Shown: positions 20,961 to 32,831, counted from the stretch's first letter. The stretch is DNA of 64,000 nt from Typha latifolia (GCA_019914945.1 CM034106.1:5890001-5954000); one strand, 5' to 3'. A program made the numbers and translations. Notes: generated by a model from the sequence alone, not told the origin.

Positions 20961-22529
20961 TGTAGGAACTAAAATACCAAACATCATTCCTACAAAATTG
21001 CTCTAAGTCCTCATGCATAGCATTAACCCAAGAATCGTTTAATAATGCTTCCTTCACATTTTTAGGTTCAAAAGAAAACGTATAACAATTAAACGATACC
21101 TCACTTTGGATTTGTCGTCTTGTCTTAATTGGTTCATTCACGTCTCCGATTACTTGTGACAGTGGATGATTTGATTTCACCCTGGCAGATGGTTCTGATA
21201 CGTTGTAGTCATCTTTAGCTTCAGTTATATCAGTCATGGATTCATCTATAATAACATTAGCAGATTCCATAACAGTAGAAGTGTCAAGATTAAATACTAT
21301 GTAGGCTCTACTATTATTAGAATACCCTAAGAAGATGCCTTCGCTACTTCTAGTATCAAATTTAGTAAAATATTCTCCATCACGCAAGATATAGCATTTA
21401 CTACAAAAAACTCAAAGATAATTAACACTAGGTTTCTTACCTTTCTAGATTTCATATGCAGTCATTTTTATACCTGGTCTTAGATAAACACGATTTATCA
21501 CATGTACCGCTGTATTGATGCCTCTGCTCAAAACCTTTGAGTAACCTTTTTAGCATGAAACATAACCCTAGCCATTTCCAGCACAACTCGGTTCTTTCTT
21601 TCCACAATCCCATTCTGTTGTGGAGTTATAGAAGCTGAAAATTCATGTTGAATACCAAGAGAATCGCAAAATATGGAAAAAATTTCATTTTCAAATTCTC
21701 TACCATGATCAGAACGAATCCTAACTAGGGTAGTAGATTTTTCATTCTGCAATTTTTAGCATAGTGATTTAAAAACTTCAAAGGTTTCAGACTTTTCACG
21801 TAAAAAGACAACCCAGGTATATTTGGAGTAATCATCGACCATTAAGAATATATAGCGTTTACCTCCAAGACTTTCCGTTTTTGTTGGACTCATCAAGTCC
21901 ATGTGAACTAATTGAAGCACACGGTGGGTGGTAGCTGCATTTACCTTCTTGTGTGAGATTCGAATTTGTTTTCCTATTTGACACGAACCGCACACTCTTT
22001 TTGACATTTCTTTCATCTTAGGTATTCCTCTTACCACTTCTTGTTTGGACAGAGTAAATAATTTCTTGTGATTCACATGTCCAAGACGTTGATGCCAAAG
22101 ATCTGCAATGTCGAAAGAGGCACTGTTACATTTCAATTTATGTGAAGTTCCAACAACATAGCAATTATCAATTGTTCTAGATCCATAACATATAACATTA
22201 CCATCATGATCTAGAATAGTACAATCAGTTTTGGAGAATTTTACCTCATAATCTTCATCACAAAATTGACTGATGCTTAAAAGATTTGCTTTCAAGCCCT
22301 TAACATAAAGAACATTTTTAAGAATAGGAACCCCCGGAGAACTTACCTTTTCTATACCTATTACCTTGGATGAATTACCATATCTGAATGTCACAACTCC
22401 CCCTTCATGTTTTTCGAGATTAGAATATAAAGACTTGTCACCCGACATATGTCTTGAAGAGCCACTGTCTAAATACCACAAATCAGAATTTAAAGCTTTC
22501 AAGGCTGTATACACAACATAACATTTCAA
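20961..22529 (-). pseudogene. Copia A protease and integrase
   Basis: Protease motif LWYLDSGSSRHMSGDKSLYS is intact (DSG). Then come VLYVKGLKANLLSISQFCDE and the integrase zinc finger LWHQRLGHVNHKKLFTLSKQ with CGSCQIGK. The DDE core shows VHMDLMSPTKTE (D), IRSDHGREFEN (D) and PQQNGIVERKNRV (E). Stops or frameshifts occur at 21753, 21520 and 21400. The C-terminal part contains KFDTRSSEGIFLGYSNNSRA and YIVFNLDTSTVMESANVIID. It is the best preserved integrase of the three copia copies. In an active element it would cut strand ends and join cDNA to the target. Confidence 0.92.
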
Positions 22530-22544
22530 ATCACTTTTCTTGAC

Positions 22545-24308
22545 CTATATGGCCTTTGTTTTCATCCCATAAATGAAAGCAGTTCTAGGTTTTTGCAAAA
22601 ATTTGCAATGAGGTCGAATATGCCCTAGAATGCCGCAATGATAGCATGTCGGAACAAACCCTTTTCTACTCACCTTTTGTCGAGGAGTGTGACTAAAGTT
22701 TACCTTTGGTGCCGTTGAAAATTCACTAGTTTGTAGATTCAACTTCAGTTTAGAAGCATTCATCCAGGATTGCTTTATAAATGCGGTTGATGACTTCAGA
22801 TATTCTTCCTTTTGTATACCTGCAGAAACGAAGACAGTTTTGTTATTATTTGAATTACTAGTGTATCCAATACCATACCTGTCTTTTCCAGAGTTTTGAG
22901 CTTTTGGAATCTCGTCAAGTTTGTTCTTCCTTTTTAGAAATGTCACTTCTTTATACAATCGCTCTAGTTCAATTTCATCAGCCTTCATTTTATTTTTCGC
23001 ATTGTCAAGTTGTTCAAAAAGGTCTTTGACACGTTCAAGTTCCAATTTGTACTTCTTCTCAAATTGAATTCTTTCTGGTTCGATTACCTTGAGTTGTTGA
23101 AGTAGTCTAAGATTATTTTTCTTGAGTTTAAACTATCCAGGTAGTCATTATATGCCTTTTGAATTTCAGATTCATCTTCCTCAGCTGGTAATGTATCCTA
23201 ATCATTTGTACTATCAGTATCAACAACAGAGTCAGTATTAAGTAGAGAAGAGCCAAAAGCTAAAAAGTTTTCTTCATCTTTTTCAAAGTCATCATCAATA
23301 TCATTTGAGTCATCCCAAGTAACTTTAATAGCTTTACCCTTCCTCTTAAGACGATTAGGGCATTCTTGTGCGATGTGTCCAAAACTAGAACATTCAAAAC
23401 ATCGAACTTTATTATCAGAATTCTTATTTTTTTTGTTTGACATTGTTATTGCTCACACCTGTATTCGAAATCACAGTATTCTTCTTTTTCACAAAGGCTT
23501 TGCTTTTCTCAAGTTTTTCACCATTCAACTTGTTTGGCTTTCGAAAGAATTTATTGAACTTTTTCACAAACATAGCCAACATCTCAACATCTAAATCACC
23601 TTCATCATCAGACTCCTCTAAATTTTGTTCAACTGTGGATAGGGCCATACCTTTGGACTTCCTCGGTTTTGAAAGACTAGACACAAATGTTTGTAGATTT
23701 TCTACCAATTGTTCAACTTTCATAAAATTGATTTCCTTACTTTCCTCAATAACTGTAACTTTCACGTGAAACCTTTCTGGAAGAGACCTAAGGATCTTAT
23801 GGACAATTCTATTTTTAGGAATTTTCTCTCCTAAGTTGAAACTAGAGTTGACTATATCACTCAGCTTTGCATAGAACTCATCAAATATCTCATTCAACTC
23901 CATACGTAGAGTTTCAAAACTAGTAGTCAATCTCTGAAGTTTCGAAAGTTTTACAGCCATAGTTCCTTCGTGAGTAGTTTCTAAGATCGTCCATGCTTCT
24001 TTTGCTATCTCATAAGTATAAATTCTTCTAAATTCTTTCGATGAAACACAATTAAAAATTGCATTTATATCTTTGCTATTCCAGCCGACTTTTTCATAGT
24101 CTGTCCTATCGTATGACTCAATCGGTTTCTCAATAAGTTTTTCATTCACCATGTATATTGGTAGACTCCAACCGTTCACAACAGCAAATCATACTCGTTC
24201 ATCTATAGACTTCAAGTAAGCTCTCATCCTAGCTTTCCAATATCCATAATTTGATCCATCTAGAATAGGAGGTCTAATAGATGCTGGTCCATCTCTATGA
24301 AAATCCAT
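22545..24308 (-). pseudogene. Copia A gag with two CCHC knuckles
   Basis: The ATG at 24308 opens MDFHRDGPASIRPPILDGSN, then YGYWKARMRAYLKS. A stop replaces the Trp of the conserved ERVWFA (about 24192). The capsid region continues NGWSLPIYMV and EFRRIYTYEIAKEAWTILE to KFNKFFRKPNKLNGEK. A frameshift near 23440 precedes the first knuckle RCFECSSFGHIAQECPNRLK. The acidic DSNDIDDDFEKDEENF stretch follows, then the coiled-coil-like LERVKDLFEQLDNAKNKMKA and the second knuckle CYHCGILGHIRPHCKFLQ. Length (about 580 codons) and the two knuckles fit Sirevirus gag. Confidence 0.92.
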
Positions 24309-24336
24309 GCCTATCTAATCTCTCTCTATGGGTGAG

Positions 24337-24356
24337 AGAACCTGCTCTGATACCAA
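24337..24356 (-). promoter_or_regulatory. Copia A primer-binding site (initiator Met tRNA)
   Basis: The minus strand reads AATTGGTATCAGAGCAGG directly after the LTR end TTTTTTCA. TGGTATCAGAGC is complementary to the 3' end of plant initiator methionine tRNA, the usual minus-strand primer. Confidence 0.92.
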
Positions 24357-24357
24357 T

Positions 24358-25407
24358 TGAAAAAATCCCTAGACACAAGTATGTATCTAAATACTAGGCA
24401 ATGATATCACTCGTTCGCTTAAGTAAAACTCTAAAGAAATATTAAAAACGAAAGCAGAGATGAACGCTAAGATTTTAACATGAAAAAACCCAAACGGGAA
24501 AAAACCACGGATCCAAACTCGGATCAAAACAAATTACTAGAATAGTAGCAGTTACAAGACTGACTGACAAAACAACCCATCGATCCAAACGACTTTGTTC
24601 TTCTTAGTCTTGCTCGCTAGAACTCACGATACACTGCTTCTCGTGATTGAAGTCCAACCTCAGTAGCCCTCCAGATTGATCTTTTGTCTAGATAGCCCTT
24701 AAGACGAAATATTAACTTTCGTAGATGAGTAGAACCTTGTTAGTTGAAGAACCTATGTAGCCTCAAGAAGTCTCCTTCAATAATACTTCTTGAACCACCC
24801 TAGAGTTAGGGCTTCACAATCCTTATATATGATCTCCAAGATAGAGCCAAATCCAAGTCTTATCCGTACTCACGAAAGTCCAAGATTTTCAAACTTCGTT
24901 GGTGTGTTCGAATGCAGCTCGAGTGGGTTCGAATGCGGCTCGAGTGTGTTCGAACGACCTGACTTGATCTCAAGTGCGTTCGAAGGGCCCAAGTGCGTTC
25001 GAACGCGACAGCTTGAATTCTTCAGGTTGCGTTCGAATGCGTTTGTGAACGTAGCTCTCGGTTTGTGTGAACGCAGTACCCGCGTTCAAACGCGTTTGTG
25101 AACACTGCTCTCGGTCTGTGTGAATGCAAGTACCCGCGTTCGAACGCGTTTGTGAACGCAGCTCTCGGTCTGTGTGAACGCAATACCCGCGTTCGAACGC
25201 GTTTGTGAACGCAGCTCTCGGTTTGTGCGAACGCAAGTACCCGCATTCGAAGGCGTTTGTGAACACGATGTGAACTCAACAGCTTTTCTCAAATAATCTT
25301 GCAATTCTTCAAACCAGAGATTTTCTAGACTTTTATAAAGCTCATATACATGTAAAAATACACTTAGAATATTTTGTACACAATTGCCATCAATTAAAAA
25401 CCTAACA
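24358..25407 (-). repeat. Copia A 5' LTR
   Basis: Minus strand TGTTAGGTTTTTAATTGATG...TTTTTTCA, 1,050 bp. The palindrome array is at 24905-25262, and a TATATAA box (minus) is at 24823-24829. It aligns throughout with 16216-17276. Confidence 0.93.
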
Positions 25408-26141
25408 CATCCATCTGTGGATGGTAGGCCGAACTAAACTTTAATCGAGTCCCCTGCAATCTGAAAAAGTCTATCCAAATGTCGCTCATAAATACACGAT
25501 CACGATCGGAGATAATCCTGCGTGGCATGCCATGCAACTGAGCAATATCTCTCACAAAAATTTCAGCCACTATCTTGCTTGAAAATGGATGTGACATTGC
25601 AGAAAACTGCACATACTTGCTCAATGTGTCAACCACTATAAAAATAATGGAACAGCCACATACTAGTGGAAGACCTTCTATAAAATCCATAGAAATATCT
25701 TCGCAAGCACGGACAATGTGGTTGACTTCGCCCTTTGACAGACTTCACAAGCACGGACAAATCTATTCATATCTCGCCTCAGTCCTGACCACGTGCAGCT
25801 CTGTGATATCCTCCTATAAGTCCTCAAGACACCCTCATGACCAGCCTCTGGAGTTTGGTGGAAGTGCTCTAACAATTTATGTCGCAATTCGTCATTTGTA
25901 GGCATCCGAATGCACCCATAGTTCAGCAGCAACCCACCTCGATTCTCCAACTCTGGATGGCGCTCTGGATCATCCAATACCTCATTAACAACCTCATAAC
26001 ATCTGGGTCGGATGTACATGCATACCTTCGCTCGTCAAGAAAAGAAAAGTGGGAGAAGAAAAGGCTGCGAGCTCGGCGGTATCGGGTTGGCGTGATAGTG
26101 CATCCACAGCTTTATTTTTCATCCCTTTTTTGTACTGAATT
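25408..26141 (-). pseudogene. Ty3 element D RNase H end and integrase N-terminal half
   Basis: Minus strand, from the boundary of the inverted LTR pair: LQIQYKKGMKNKAVDALSRQ, then a linker, then PERHPELENRGGLLLNYGCI and DELRHKLLEHFHQTPEAGHE. The zinc finger region follows (VLRTYRRISQSCTWSGLRRD; CEVCQRAK), with a small loss near 25715. The core is FIEGLPLVCGCSIIFIVVDT, ISDRDRVFMSDIWIDFFRLQ and then SSAYHPQMD. It ends exactly at the copia A insertion and continues at 16215. Confidence 0.9.
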
Positions 26142-27475
26142 TGTAACGCCCCCGCCCAGCACGGCACGTGCACGCCCACGCGCCCACACGGCATGTGCGG
26201 CGCACGCGACAGGTCGGGCGGGGCCCGTCCCACACAGATACTCTTCTGTGCACATATAATCATGACATCATCAAATAAAACCTGTTAACCTATCCATGAT
26301 CACATAATCCATCACCAAATACATCATACTATCAACCAAATAAACTTGTTAACATACGAATATCCAAGTTCATAATAATATACAGTAGACCACTACATAA
26401 TCTAGCAGGGCCCACACAGGCCACAACAAACTATCAAGATACAACTAAACAACTGATACACGAGTGCTATAAATTCTGATATATACTATACAAATCATCA
26501 TTCGATACAATAAGGCACAAATATAACAAACAACGATACAACTCAATGTCTGGTTAAACTATCTTCTATATCATCTCGCATCAATAGCTCACCTCACCAT
26601 CACTCTAAAATATCTTCTCAAGATATCTCAGGTCGCTATACGTACCACAAATCTAAGGGGTTAGAAAAGAAATAAAGAGAGTCATGAGTAAAAGACTCAG
26701 TGAATAGACCTTACCCCGAATCAGTGATGCCAAACAGAGAGTAAATCATATACTGGATAATATGAATCAGAAAGAGTATCATGCCATGAATGAGTATATG
26801 AATGTATCCTCAATAATATATAAATGAAAAGTAGATAACATGTCATAACTGATAAAAGTATATATAATCCTCGACAATGAACAAACAAATCTTCATATCA
26901 TACTATCATCATAACTCTCTCTCAAATATGACACATGATGCATGCCGACCATGACCATGTTATGATATCAAATGCAATCATATATGATGAATATTGACCA
27001 CTCGATAATCAGGTAATCAAATGATAATGAAATCATATGCATTTCTCAACATCATAATCATCACCGACATCTCAGTATAATATCAACATACTAGCCCACT
27101 GTGCACAATCAATACCCGGTACCCGATCTCAACATCATGTCCAAAGGCTCAGAGCATACTTCGCCACCCGCAAGAGTATCTCTAATATAACCATACCCCG
27201 CCACCCGCTAGGGTATCAACATCCATCCGGACCGGGCACCCACATAGTTGATAGAAACCTCGTGAGGATAACTCGCCACATATGCCCTGGCGAACGGCAT
27301 GTGTCCGAATGTCTGCTGCGCACACAGACTAACGACCTTAGACGTAAGGCCAACAGGATCGCGACTATGTCGAGCGATCAATCATCTCCAAGCACGCCCT
27401 AACCCTTGTGCCCACTTGGGTATCCTCACGCTTTCTATCAACTATCCTATCAATCACATTTCACGCTTTCTTCTT
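26142..27475 (-). repeat. Giant LTR 3' portion, inverted (left arm)
   Basis: Carries in reverse order the terminal 1.3 kb of the family: TGTAACGCCC end, AGTCATGAGTAAAAGACTCA near 26682, and GGTATCAACATCCATCCGGA near 27205. It ends at the CACGCTTTCTTC point, where the opposite copy begins. Confidence 0.82.
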
Positions 27476-27577
27476 CTTTCTTCTTCTTCTCTTTCTTCTT
27501 CCTCTCCTCTTCCTCCTTCCCTTCTCTCCTCTGGCTGCACCCTACAAGGGGTGCTGGGCTCGGCCCAGCACTATATA

Positions 27578-27637
<60 letters not shown>

Positions 27638-29764
27638 ATTAGTTTAGCTTAGTTAATTTAATGTATTTAGGTCATACAAATTAAATATAATTATATCATA
27701 GTTAGTATATAGTTCTAATTATATCATTTTTAGCAAAATACCTGCAATATAAATTACTATTTTAATCCTAAGTAGGTAATAGTAATTATTCGGGTTATGT
27801 ACGTATATTCTTACGTAATTAATTATAGTAACTTAATTCTTATTTTCTTAATTATCAAAGAGAATAATAGACGGATAAAATATATTTTAAATACACTATT
27901 AAATAATATAATTATGATTAATAAATAACAAAAACAAATATAGAAATGAAGAGTACATAATTACAACAAGAAATTATCCTTTTGTCGGGTTAATTTTAAT
28001 TAATAGAAAGACTGACATATTTGTTATAAATAATTTCAGATCCCGACCCCCCTGTTCAAAACCCTATGGACCTAGCTATCGAGGCTTGATCGTTATCGTA
28101 GTAGCTTGAACGAGTGGTGGTTTGGTATTTGCAGTGGTGTTAGTAGTCTTATCCCCTAGACGCCTTTCTCAAATTAGGTTATATTATATATTATGTACAT
28201 GCATGTTTTAGCCTCTAGCATGATTATATAATTTTATCTAGAGATGATTATAGTCGAGCATATTTTATCATGCATTTGATTATGCTGATCGGGGATATGA
28301 GTATATTAGTGATATATATAGAGATGATTAGAGATGATTCTACTGTTATGATTGTATACCAAGTTGATCTGTAGCATGAGTATGCATGTGTTGACGATAC
28401 AATTGGAGACTACATTGCATCATTTTCTCTTGATTCCTATTCCACCTAAATTCCTGTTATGCATTGACTTGTTATCGTACTGGATATATGCATTTGATCT
28501 GTCATTTAGAAGGAAAGCATGAAATATGATTGATAGGATAGTTGATAGAAAGCGTGGGGATATCCGAGTAGGCGCCAGGGTTAGGGGTGCCTAGAGTGAT
28601 GATTATGGTCGCTGATACGGGATATCTCGTGGCCCATATCCGAGGTCACTTGAGTCTGTGCGCACAGACAATCGGACACATGTCGTTCGCGAGGGCATAT
28701 GTGGCGAGTTATCCTCACGAGGTTTCTATCAACTATGTGGGGTACCTGGTCTGGATGGATGTTGATACCCTTAGCGGATGGCAGGGTATGGTTATATTTG
28801 AGATACTCCTTGCGGATGGCAATGTATGCTCGGAGCCTTCGGGCATGATGTTGAGACCGGGTACCGGGTGTTGACTGTGCATAGTGGTCTAGTATGATGA
28901 TTTTATACCGAGATGTCGGTGATGATCGTGATGTTAAAAAATACATATGATTTTATTATTATCTGACATACCTGATTATTGAGTGGTCAATATACATCAT
29001 ATATGATTGCATTCGATATCATAGCATTGTCATGGTCGGCATACATCATATATCATAATTGAGAGAGAGTTATGATGATCATATGACATGGTGACCAGTT
29101 TATTCATTGTCAAGGATTATGTATTCTTATCAGTTATGACATGTTATATATATTTTATTTATGTATTATTGAAGACACATTCATTTACTCATTCATGACA
29201 TGATACTCTTTCTGACTCATATTATCCAGTACTTGATTTACTCTCTATTTGGCATCACTGATTCGGGGTAAGGTCTATTCATTGAGCCTTTAGCTCATGA
29301 CTCTCTTTGTTTTCTTCTTTCCAAAAACCCAAGTGAATGAGAGGAGCAGGATTCTTCCTTAGAGGTCTTGCCAGTGAGTGAGGAGTAGAGTGTGGTTTGT
29401 GGTATATACCAGATGAGTTATCTTATCTGATGTATCAGTAGACATCCTCCAAAGTGTATCTGTATACTTGTCTTATATTTTAGCAAGTGACTTTGTACTT
29501 GTATAATTATGTATATACCTCTGTTGTGTATATGTAGTTGTGGAAAGCTCTTGATGATGTGTTGTGGCCTGTGTGGGGCCCAAGTAGGGTTATCTGTATG
29601 TTGTTGACAGTTAGACTTGAGTTATTCTTAGTTTAAATATTGTGGAAAAAAATATGATGTTGCTACAGGTTTATTTGATTGTCAGTAACTAACCAAATGG
29701 TCAGGTGCTACGCACGTGCCGTGTGGGCTCGTGCCATGCACGTGTTTAGGGTTTGGGTGTTACA
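27476..29764 (+). repeat. Giant LTR, forward copy (right arm plus centre)
   Basis: Pyrimidine-rich start, then the hairpin GTGCTGGGC-TCG-GCCCAGCAC (27551-27571), an (AT)n tract (about 27586-27632), and AT-rich DNA. The block GTCTTATCCCCTAGACGCC (about 28145) is shared with about 8837 of the 7660-10462 copy, and the terminal GGGTGTTACA is at 29764. The 5' TGTAAC end is absent. Colinear with 7660-10462. Confidence 0.8.
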
Positions 29765-29885
29765 CCAATAGTCCTCACAAAGCGCCACGACCCATCCTTC
29801 TTTCGCACCAATAGCACGGGCGATGAGTAAGAGCTATGACTTGGTTGTATGAGGCATTGCTCTAACATCTCGGCCACCATCTTGG
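29765..29885 (-). pseudogene. Ty3 element D reverse transcriptase fragment
   Basis: Minus strand, about 120 bases reading the RT region corresponding to element F's [20 protein letters not shown] and KKDGTWHFCVDYQ, with a frameshift and Asp-Tyr-Trp at the junction. It ends at the TGTTACA LTR boundary. The rest of RT and most of RNase H of element D are absent from the window. Confidence 0.8.
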
Positions 29886-30717
29886 TGACGTGATTCGGAC
29901 TAGATCAAATCACCTTGAAAGACATTGGGCTTGATACATCAAGTCTAGTTATCTTATTTATTATTCTTATGTGGTTTAGTCAAAGTCTTAATATGTTAGG
30001 GTTTTATTTAATTAGCTAAATCCAGCTCTATGTAGTTTTGGGAAAATATTTGAAAAATATTCTACAGATATCTGAATAATATCAAACTAGCTTAATAATA
30101 TCGATAACTTCCAAATCCACAACTTTGGTTATTATGACTTCTCCATATTTGGAATCTATCTGTGGCAAAATGAAGGGTTAATATGAGAAGATAAGGAAGA
30201 CTAGTTTAGTTAAATTTGTTTTAGACTTTTTGATTTAATCTCTACAATTAGGGCCTTATGGCTTGTATCTTAGGCATGCTTGGAATGAAAAATTAATTTG
30301 CTTTTGCCCTGGCATCTTTCTCAACTAGGCCACCAGCCTCTACATCTCCCTCCTCTCTCTTCACCAACTAGTCTACCTCTTCCGTTGGCACGGTCTTGTC
30401 TAGCTTCCAATCTCCCACTGCCGTCGATCCCCCTAGTCCCGTAGGGTAGGCCTACTTCTCCCCCTTTGTCTCTTTATCTTAACCGTCTCTACCTCGCATA
30501 TGGTTTTTACCACAATTATAGGCCAATCATAGCCTTCAACCATTTATCACATCCGCAAACCACTGCCACCATCATCGATTGTCGAGCCACCTCCATTAAC
30601 TACTCGGCCTCCGCTCCATCATCACCTCCATCCTATACCTAGGAATCTGTGTCTCCACCCCTAGATTCTAAATTCCGTGCAAAACCACTACGAATCGGAT
30701 TAAGCTAGTTCATAACA
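29886..30717 (+). repeat. 5' LTR of the non-autonomous element
   Basis: TGACGTGATTCGGACTAG ... GTTCATAACA, 832 bp. Leader-like pyrimidine-rich part near 30330-30480; TATA-like CTCTACAATTAGGGCC near 30240. It does not carry the GTTCGAAC array found in the other Ty3 LTRs. Confidence 0.88.
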
Positions 30718-30845
30718 AGAAAAACCACAAGAAAAAACCACACCAAAAACATCATGAAGGCAATTTTGAGGTTACTAAAGAGACATCTTTTCATAGACGG
30801 GACTACGTCTCACTTGAGGACAAGGTGAATGGAAGCGTGGTGGAA

Positions 30846-31625
30846 TAATGTGATTCAGACTAGATCGGATCACCTTGAAATACATTGGGCTTGATAGATC
30901 AAGTCTAGTTATCTTATTTATTATTCTTATGTGGTTTAGTCAAAGTCTTACTATTTTAGGATTTTATTTAATTAGCTAAATCTAGCTCTACGTAGTTTTG
31001 GATAAGATTATTAACTTCCAGATCTACAACTTTCGTATTTAAGAGTTCTCCAAAGTCGGAATCTATATATGGAAAAATGAAGGATTAATCTGAGAAGATA
31101 AGGAAGACTAGTTTAGTTAAATTTAGTTTAGACTTTTTGATTTAATCTCTATAAATAGGGCCTTATGGCTTGTATCTTAGGTATGCTTGGAATGAAAGAT
31201 TAATTTGCTTTTGTTGTGGCATCTTTCTCAACTAAGCTACCGGCCTCTACATCTCCCTCCTCGTTCTTCACCAATGACCACCACCTCTTTCGTTGGCATG
31301 ATCTCGTCTAACTTCTAATCTCCCTCTGCCGTCGATCCCCCTAGTCCCGTAGGGCAGGCCTACTTTTCCCCCTTCATCTCTTTATCTTAACCGTCTCTAC
31401 CTCCCGTACGGTTTTTACTATAGTTGTAGGCCAATTATAGCTTTCAACCATCGATCACATCCGCAAACCACTACCACCATCATCGATTGCCAAGACACCT
31501 CCACCAACTACTCGGCCTCCACTCCATCATCACCTCCATCCTATACTTAGGAATCCATGCCTCCACCCGCAGATTCTAAATCCCGTGTATAACCGCTAAG
31601 AATTGGATCAAGTCAGTTCGTAACA
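30846..31625 (+). repeat. 3' LTR of the non-autonomous element
   Basis: TAATGTGATTCAGACTAG ... GTTCGTAACA, 780 bp, clearly the partner of 29886-30717. Differences by eye include a gap of about 50 bases after GTAGTTTTGG. The initial TG has become TA. Confidence 0.87.
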
Positions 31626-32276
31626 CTTGGAGATAGCTTCCTTCTGCACATGTTGATACTGATATGGTCTCACATTTGCCGGTGAAACCCCGGGCACAAT
31701 CTCTATGCGATGGTCCACCGTTCGCCTGGGTGGCAACTCCTTCGGCTCCTCAAACAGTCTAGAAATTTTATCTAATAAATTAGACAAATCAATTGTAGTA
31801 CCTGAACTCATTTGAGGCTCATCTCCTACTGGTCATAACTGAAGAAGATAGGCCCCACCATTGGCTGCATCGCTGGAATCGGCAGGGATCGAACGCCATC
31901 AAGCCGCACCTCTTTATTTCCTTGCTTAAATTTTATCCACATACTTTGAAAATCAAATGTGACGGGTTCTAAGCTCTACAACCACTGAGTACCAAGGACA
32001 ATGTCCACTCCTCGCAACACCAACGGATACAAGTCCACAATGATGCCATGTCCTTGCACCCGTATACCGACCCAGCAGCACAAACTCTCCGCCTAAAGCT
32101 TCATGCCATCTCCAATAGCGACCTCAAACCCCATGGTCGATTCAGCATCCAAGCCCAACTTCCTCACCAAGCTCTCATCTAGAAATTTTTTTGTACTCCC
32201 TGAATCGATAAGGATGTACACAGTATGCTTTCTAATAAGTCCGTCCACCCGCAATGTCCTTGGCGCGGAAGTACCC
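31626..32276 (-). pseudogene. Ty3 element D protease and RT N-terminal region
   Basis: Minus strand from the copia E boundary: TSAPRTLRVDGLIRKHTVYI then LIDSGSTKKFLDESLVRKLG (protease motif DSG intact). It continues with GFEVAIGDGMKL, a Gln stop, IRVQGHGIIVDLYPLVLRGV and VDIVLGTQW. The RT leader is SSGTTIDLSNLLDKISRLFE, PPRRTVDHRIEIVPGVSPAN and QHVQKEAISK, and it ends at the CTTGG duplication. Upstream code continues beyond copia E at 42158. Confidence 0.9.
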
Positions 32277-32414
32277 TGTTAGGTTTTTAATTATTGGCAA
32301 TTGTGTACAAAATATTCTAAGTGTATTTTTACATGTATATGAGCTTTATACAAGTCTACAATATCTCTGGTTTGAAGAATTCTAAAATTATTGGAGAAAA
32401 GCTGTTGAGTTCAC

Positions 32415-32760
32415 ACCGCGTTCACAAACGCATTCGAACGCGGTGCGTTCACAAACGCGTTCGAACGCGGGTACTAGCGTTCACACAGATCGAGAGCTGC
32501 ATTCACAAACGCGTTCGAATGCGGGTACTTGCGTTCACACAGACCGTGAGCTGCATTCACAAACGCGTTCGAACGCTGGTACTGCGTTCACATAGACCGA
32601 GAGCTGTGTTCACAAACACGTTCGAACGCGGGTACTGCGTTCACACAGATCGAGAGCTGCGTTCACAAACGCATTCGAACGCAACTTGAAGAATTCAAGT
32701 TGTTGCGTTCGAACGCATTCGGGCCCGTTCGAACGCACCCGGGCCGCGTTTGAACACACC
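32415..32760 (+). repeat. GTTCGAAC palindrome array in the copia E 5' LTR
   Basis: About five units of the 54-bp repeat (GCGTTCACAAACGCGTTCGA... with ...CACAGACCGAGAGCT) followed by non-tandem copies of GTTCGAACGC. The array ends about 75 bases before the TATATAA box, in the U3 position. Confidence 0.9.
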
Positions 32761-32831
32761 AACGAAGTTTGATAAAATTGGACTTTCGTGAGTACGGATA
32801 AGACTTGGATTTGGCTCTATCTTGAAGATCA

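Larger units (their letters stand above)
16216..25407 (-). mobile_element. Copia A: Sirevirus-type Ty1/copia retrotransposon, nested in Ty3 D
   Basis: A 9,192-bp element on the minus strand with LTRs at 24358-25407 (5') and 16216-17276 (3'), ending TG...CA. On the minus strand the flanks read GGATG before the element and GGACA after it, which I take as a decayed 5-bp duplication. Order: 5' LTR, initiator-Met primer site, gag, protease, integrase, RT, (RNase H deleted), non-coding spacer, 3' ORF, polypurine tracts, 3' LTR. It interrupts the Ty3 integrase at its HPQ-D-G motif. All ORFs are broken. Confidence 0.95.
26142..29764. mobile_element. Inverted pair of giant LTRs (TGTAACGCCC ... GGGTGTTACA)
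   Basis: Both outer ends are LTR 3' ends: TGTAACGCCC at 26142 is the reverse complement of the GGGCGTTACA type of end, and GGGTGTTACA ends at 29764. 26142-27475 is the inverse of about 28510-29764. The block CATGACTCTCTTT / GGTAAGGTCTATTCA, the ACCGGGTACCGGGT region and the GATTGATAGGATAGTTGATA region all appear in both arms. The single-copy centre holds a pyrimidine-rich tract, a hairpin, an (AT)n run and AT-rich DNA. The flanks (GAATT, CCAAT) do not match, and about 0.75 kb of Ty3 D RT/RNase H is missing between them. This argues for recombination of two insertions rather than one insertion. Confidence 0.8.
29886..31625 (-). mobile_element. Non-autonomous LTR element with a 128-bp interior
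   Basis: A complete 1,740-bp insertion flanked by CTTGG (29881-29885 and 31626-31630). The polypurine tract and LTR order show it lies forward (5' LTR at 29886), although the host Ty3 D runs on the minus strand. It consists of two LTRs (29886-30717 and 30846-31625) and only 128 bases between them, with no ORF and no recognisable TGGTATCAGAGC site. The interior ends CACTTGAGGACAAGGTGAA then TGGAAGCGTGGTGGAA. This is the tail of the Ty3 chromodomain elements here (after FPNF), so it looks like an internal-deletion derivative of a related Ty3 element moved in trans. It is much larger in LTR than classic TRIMs. Confidence 0.88.
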
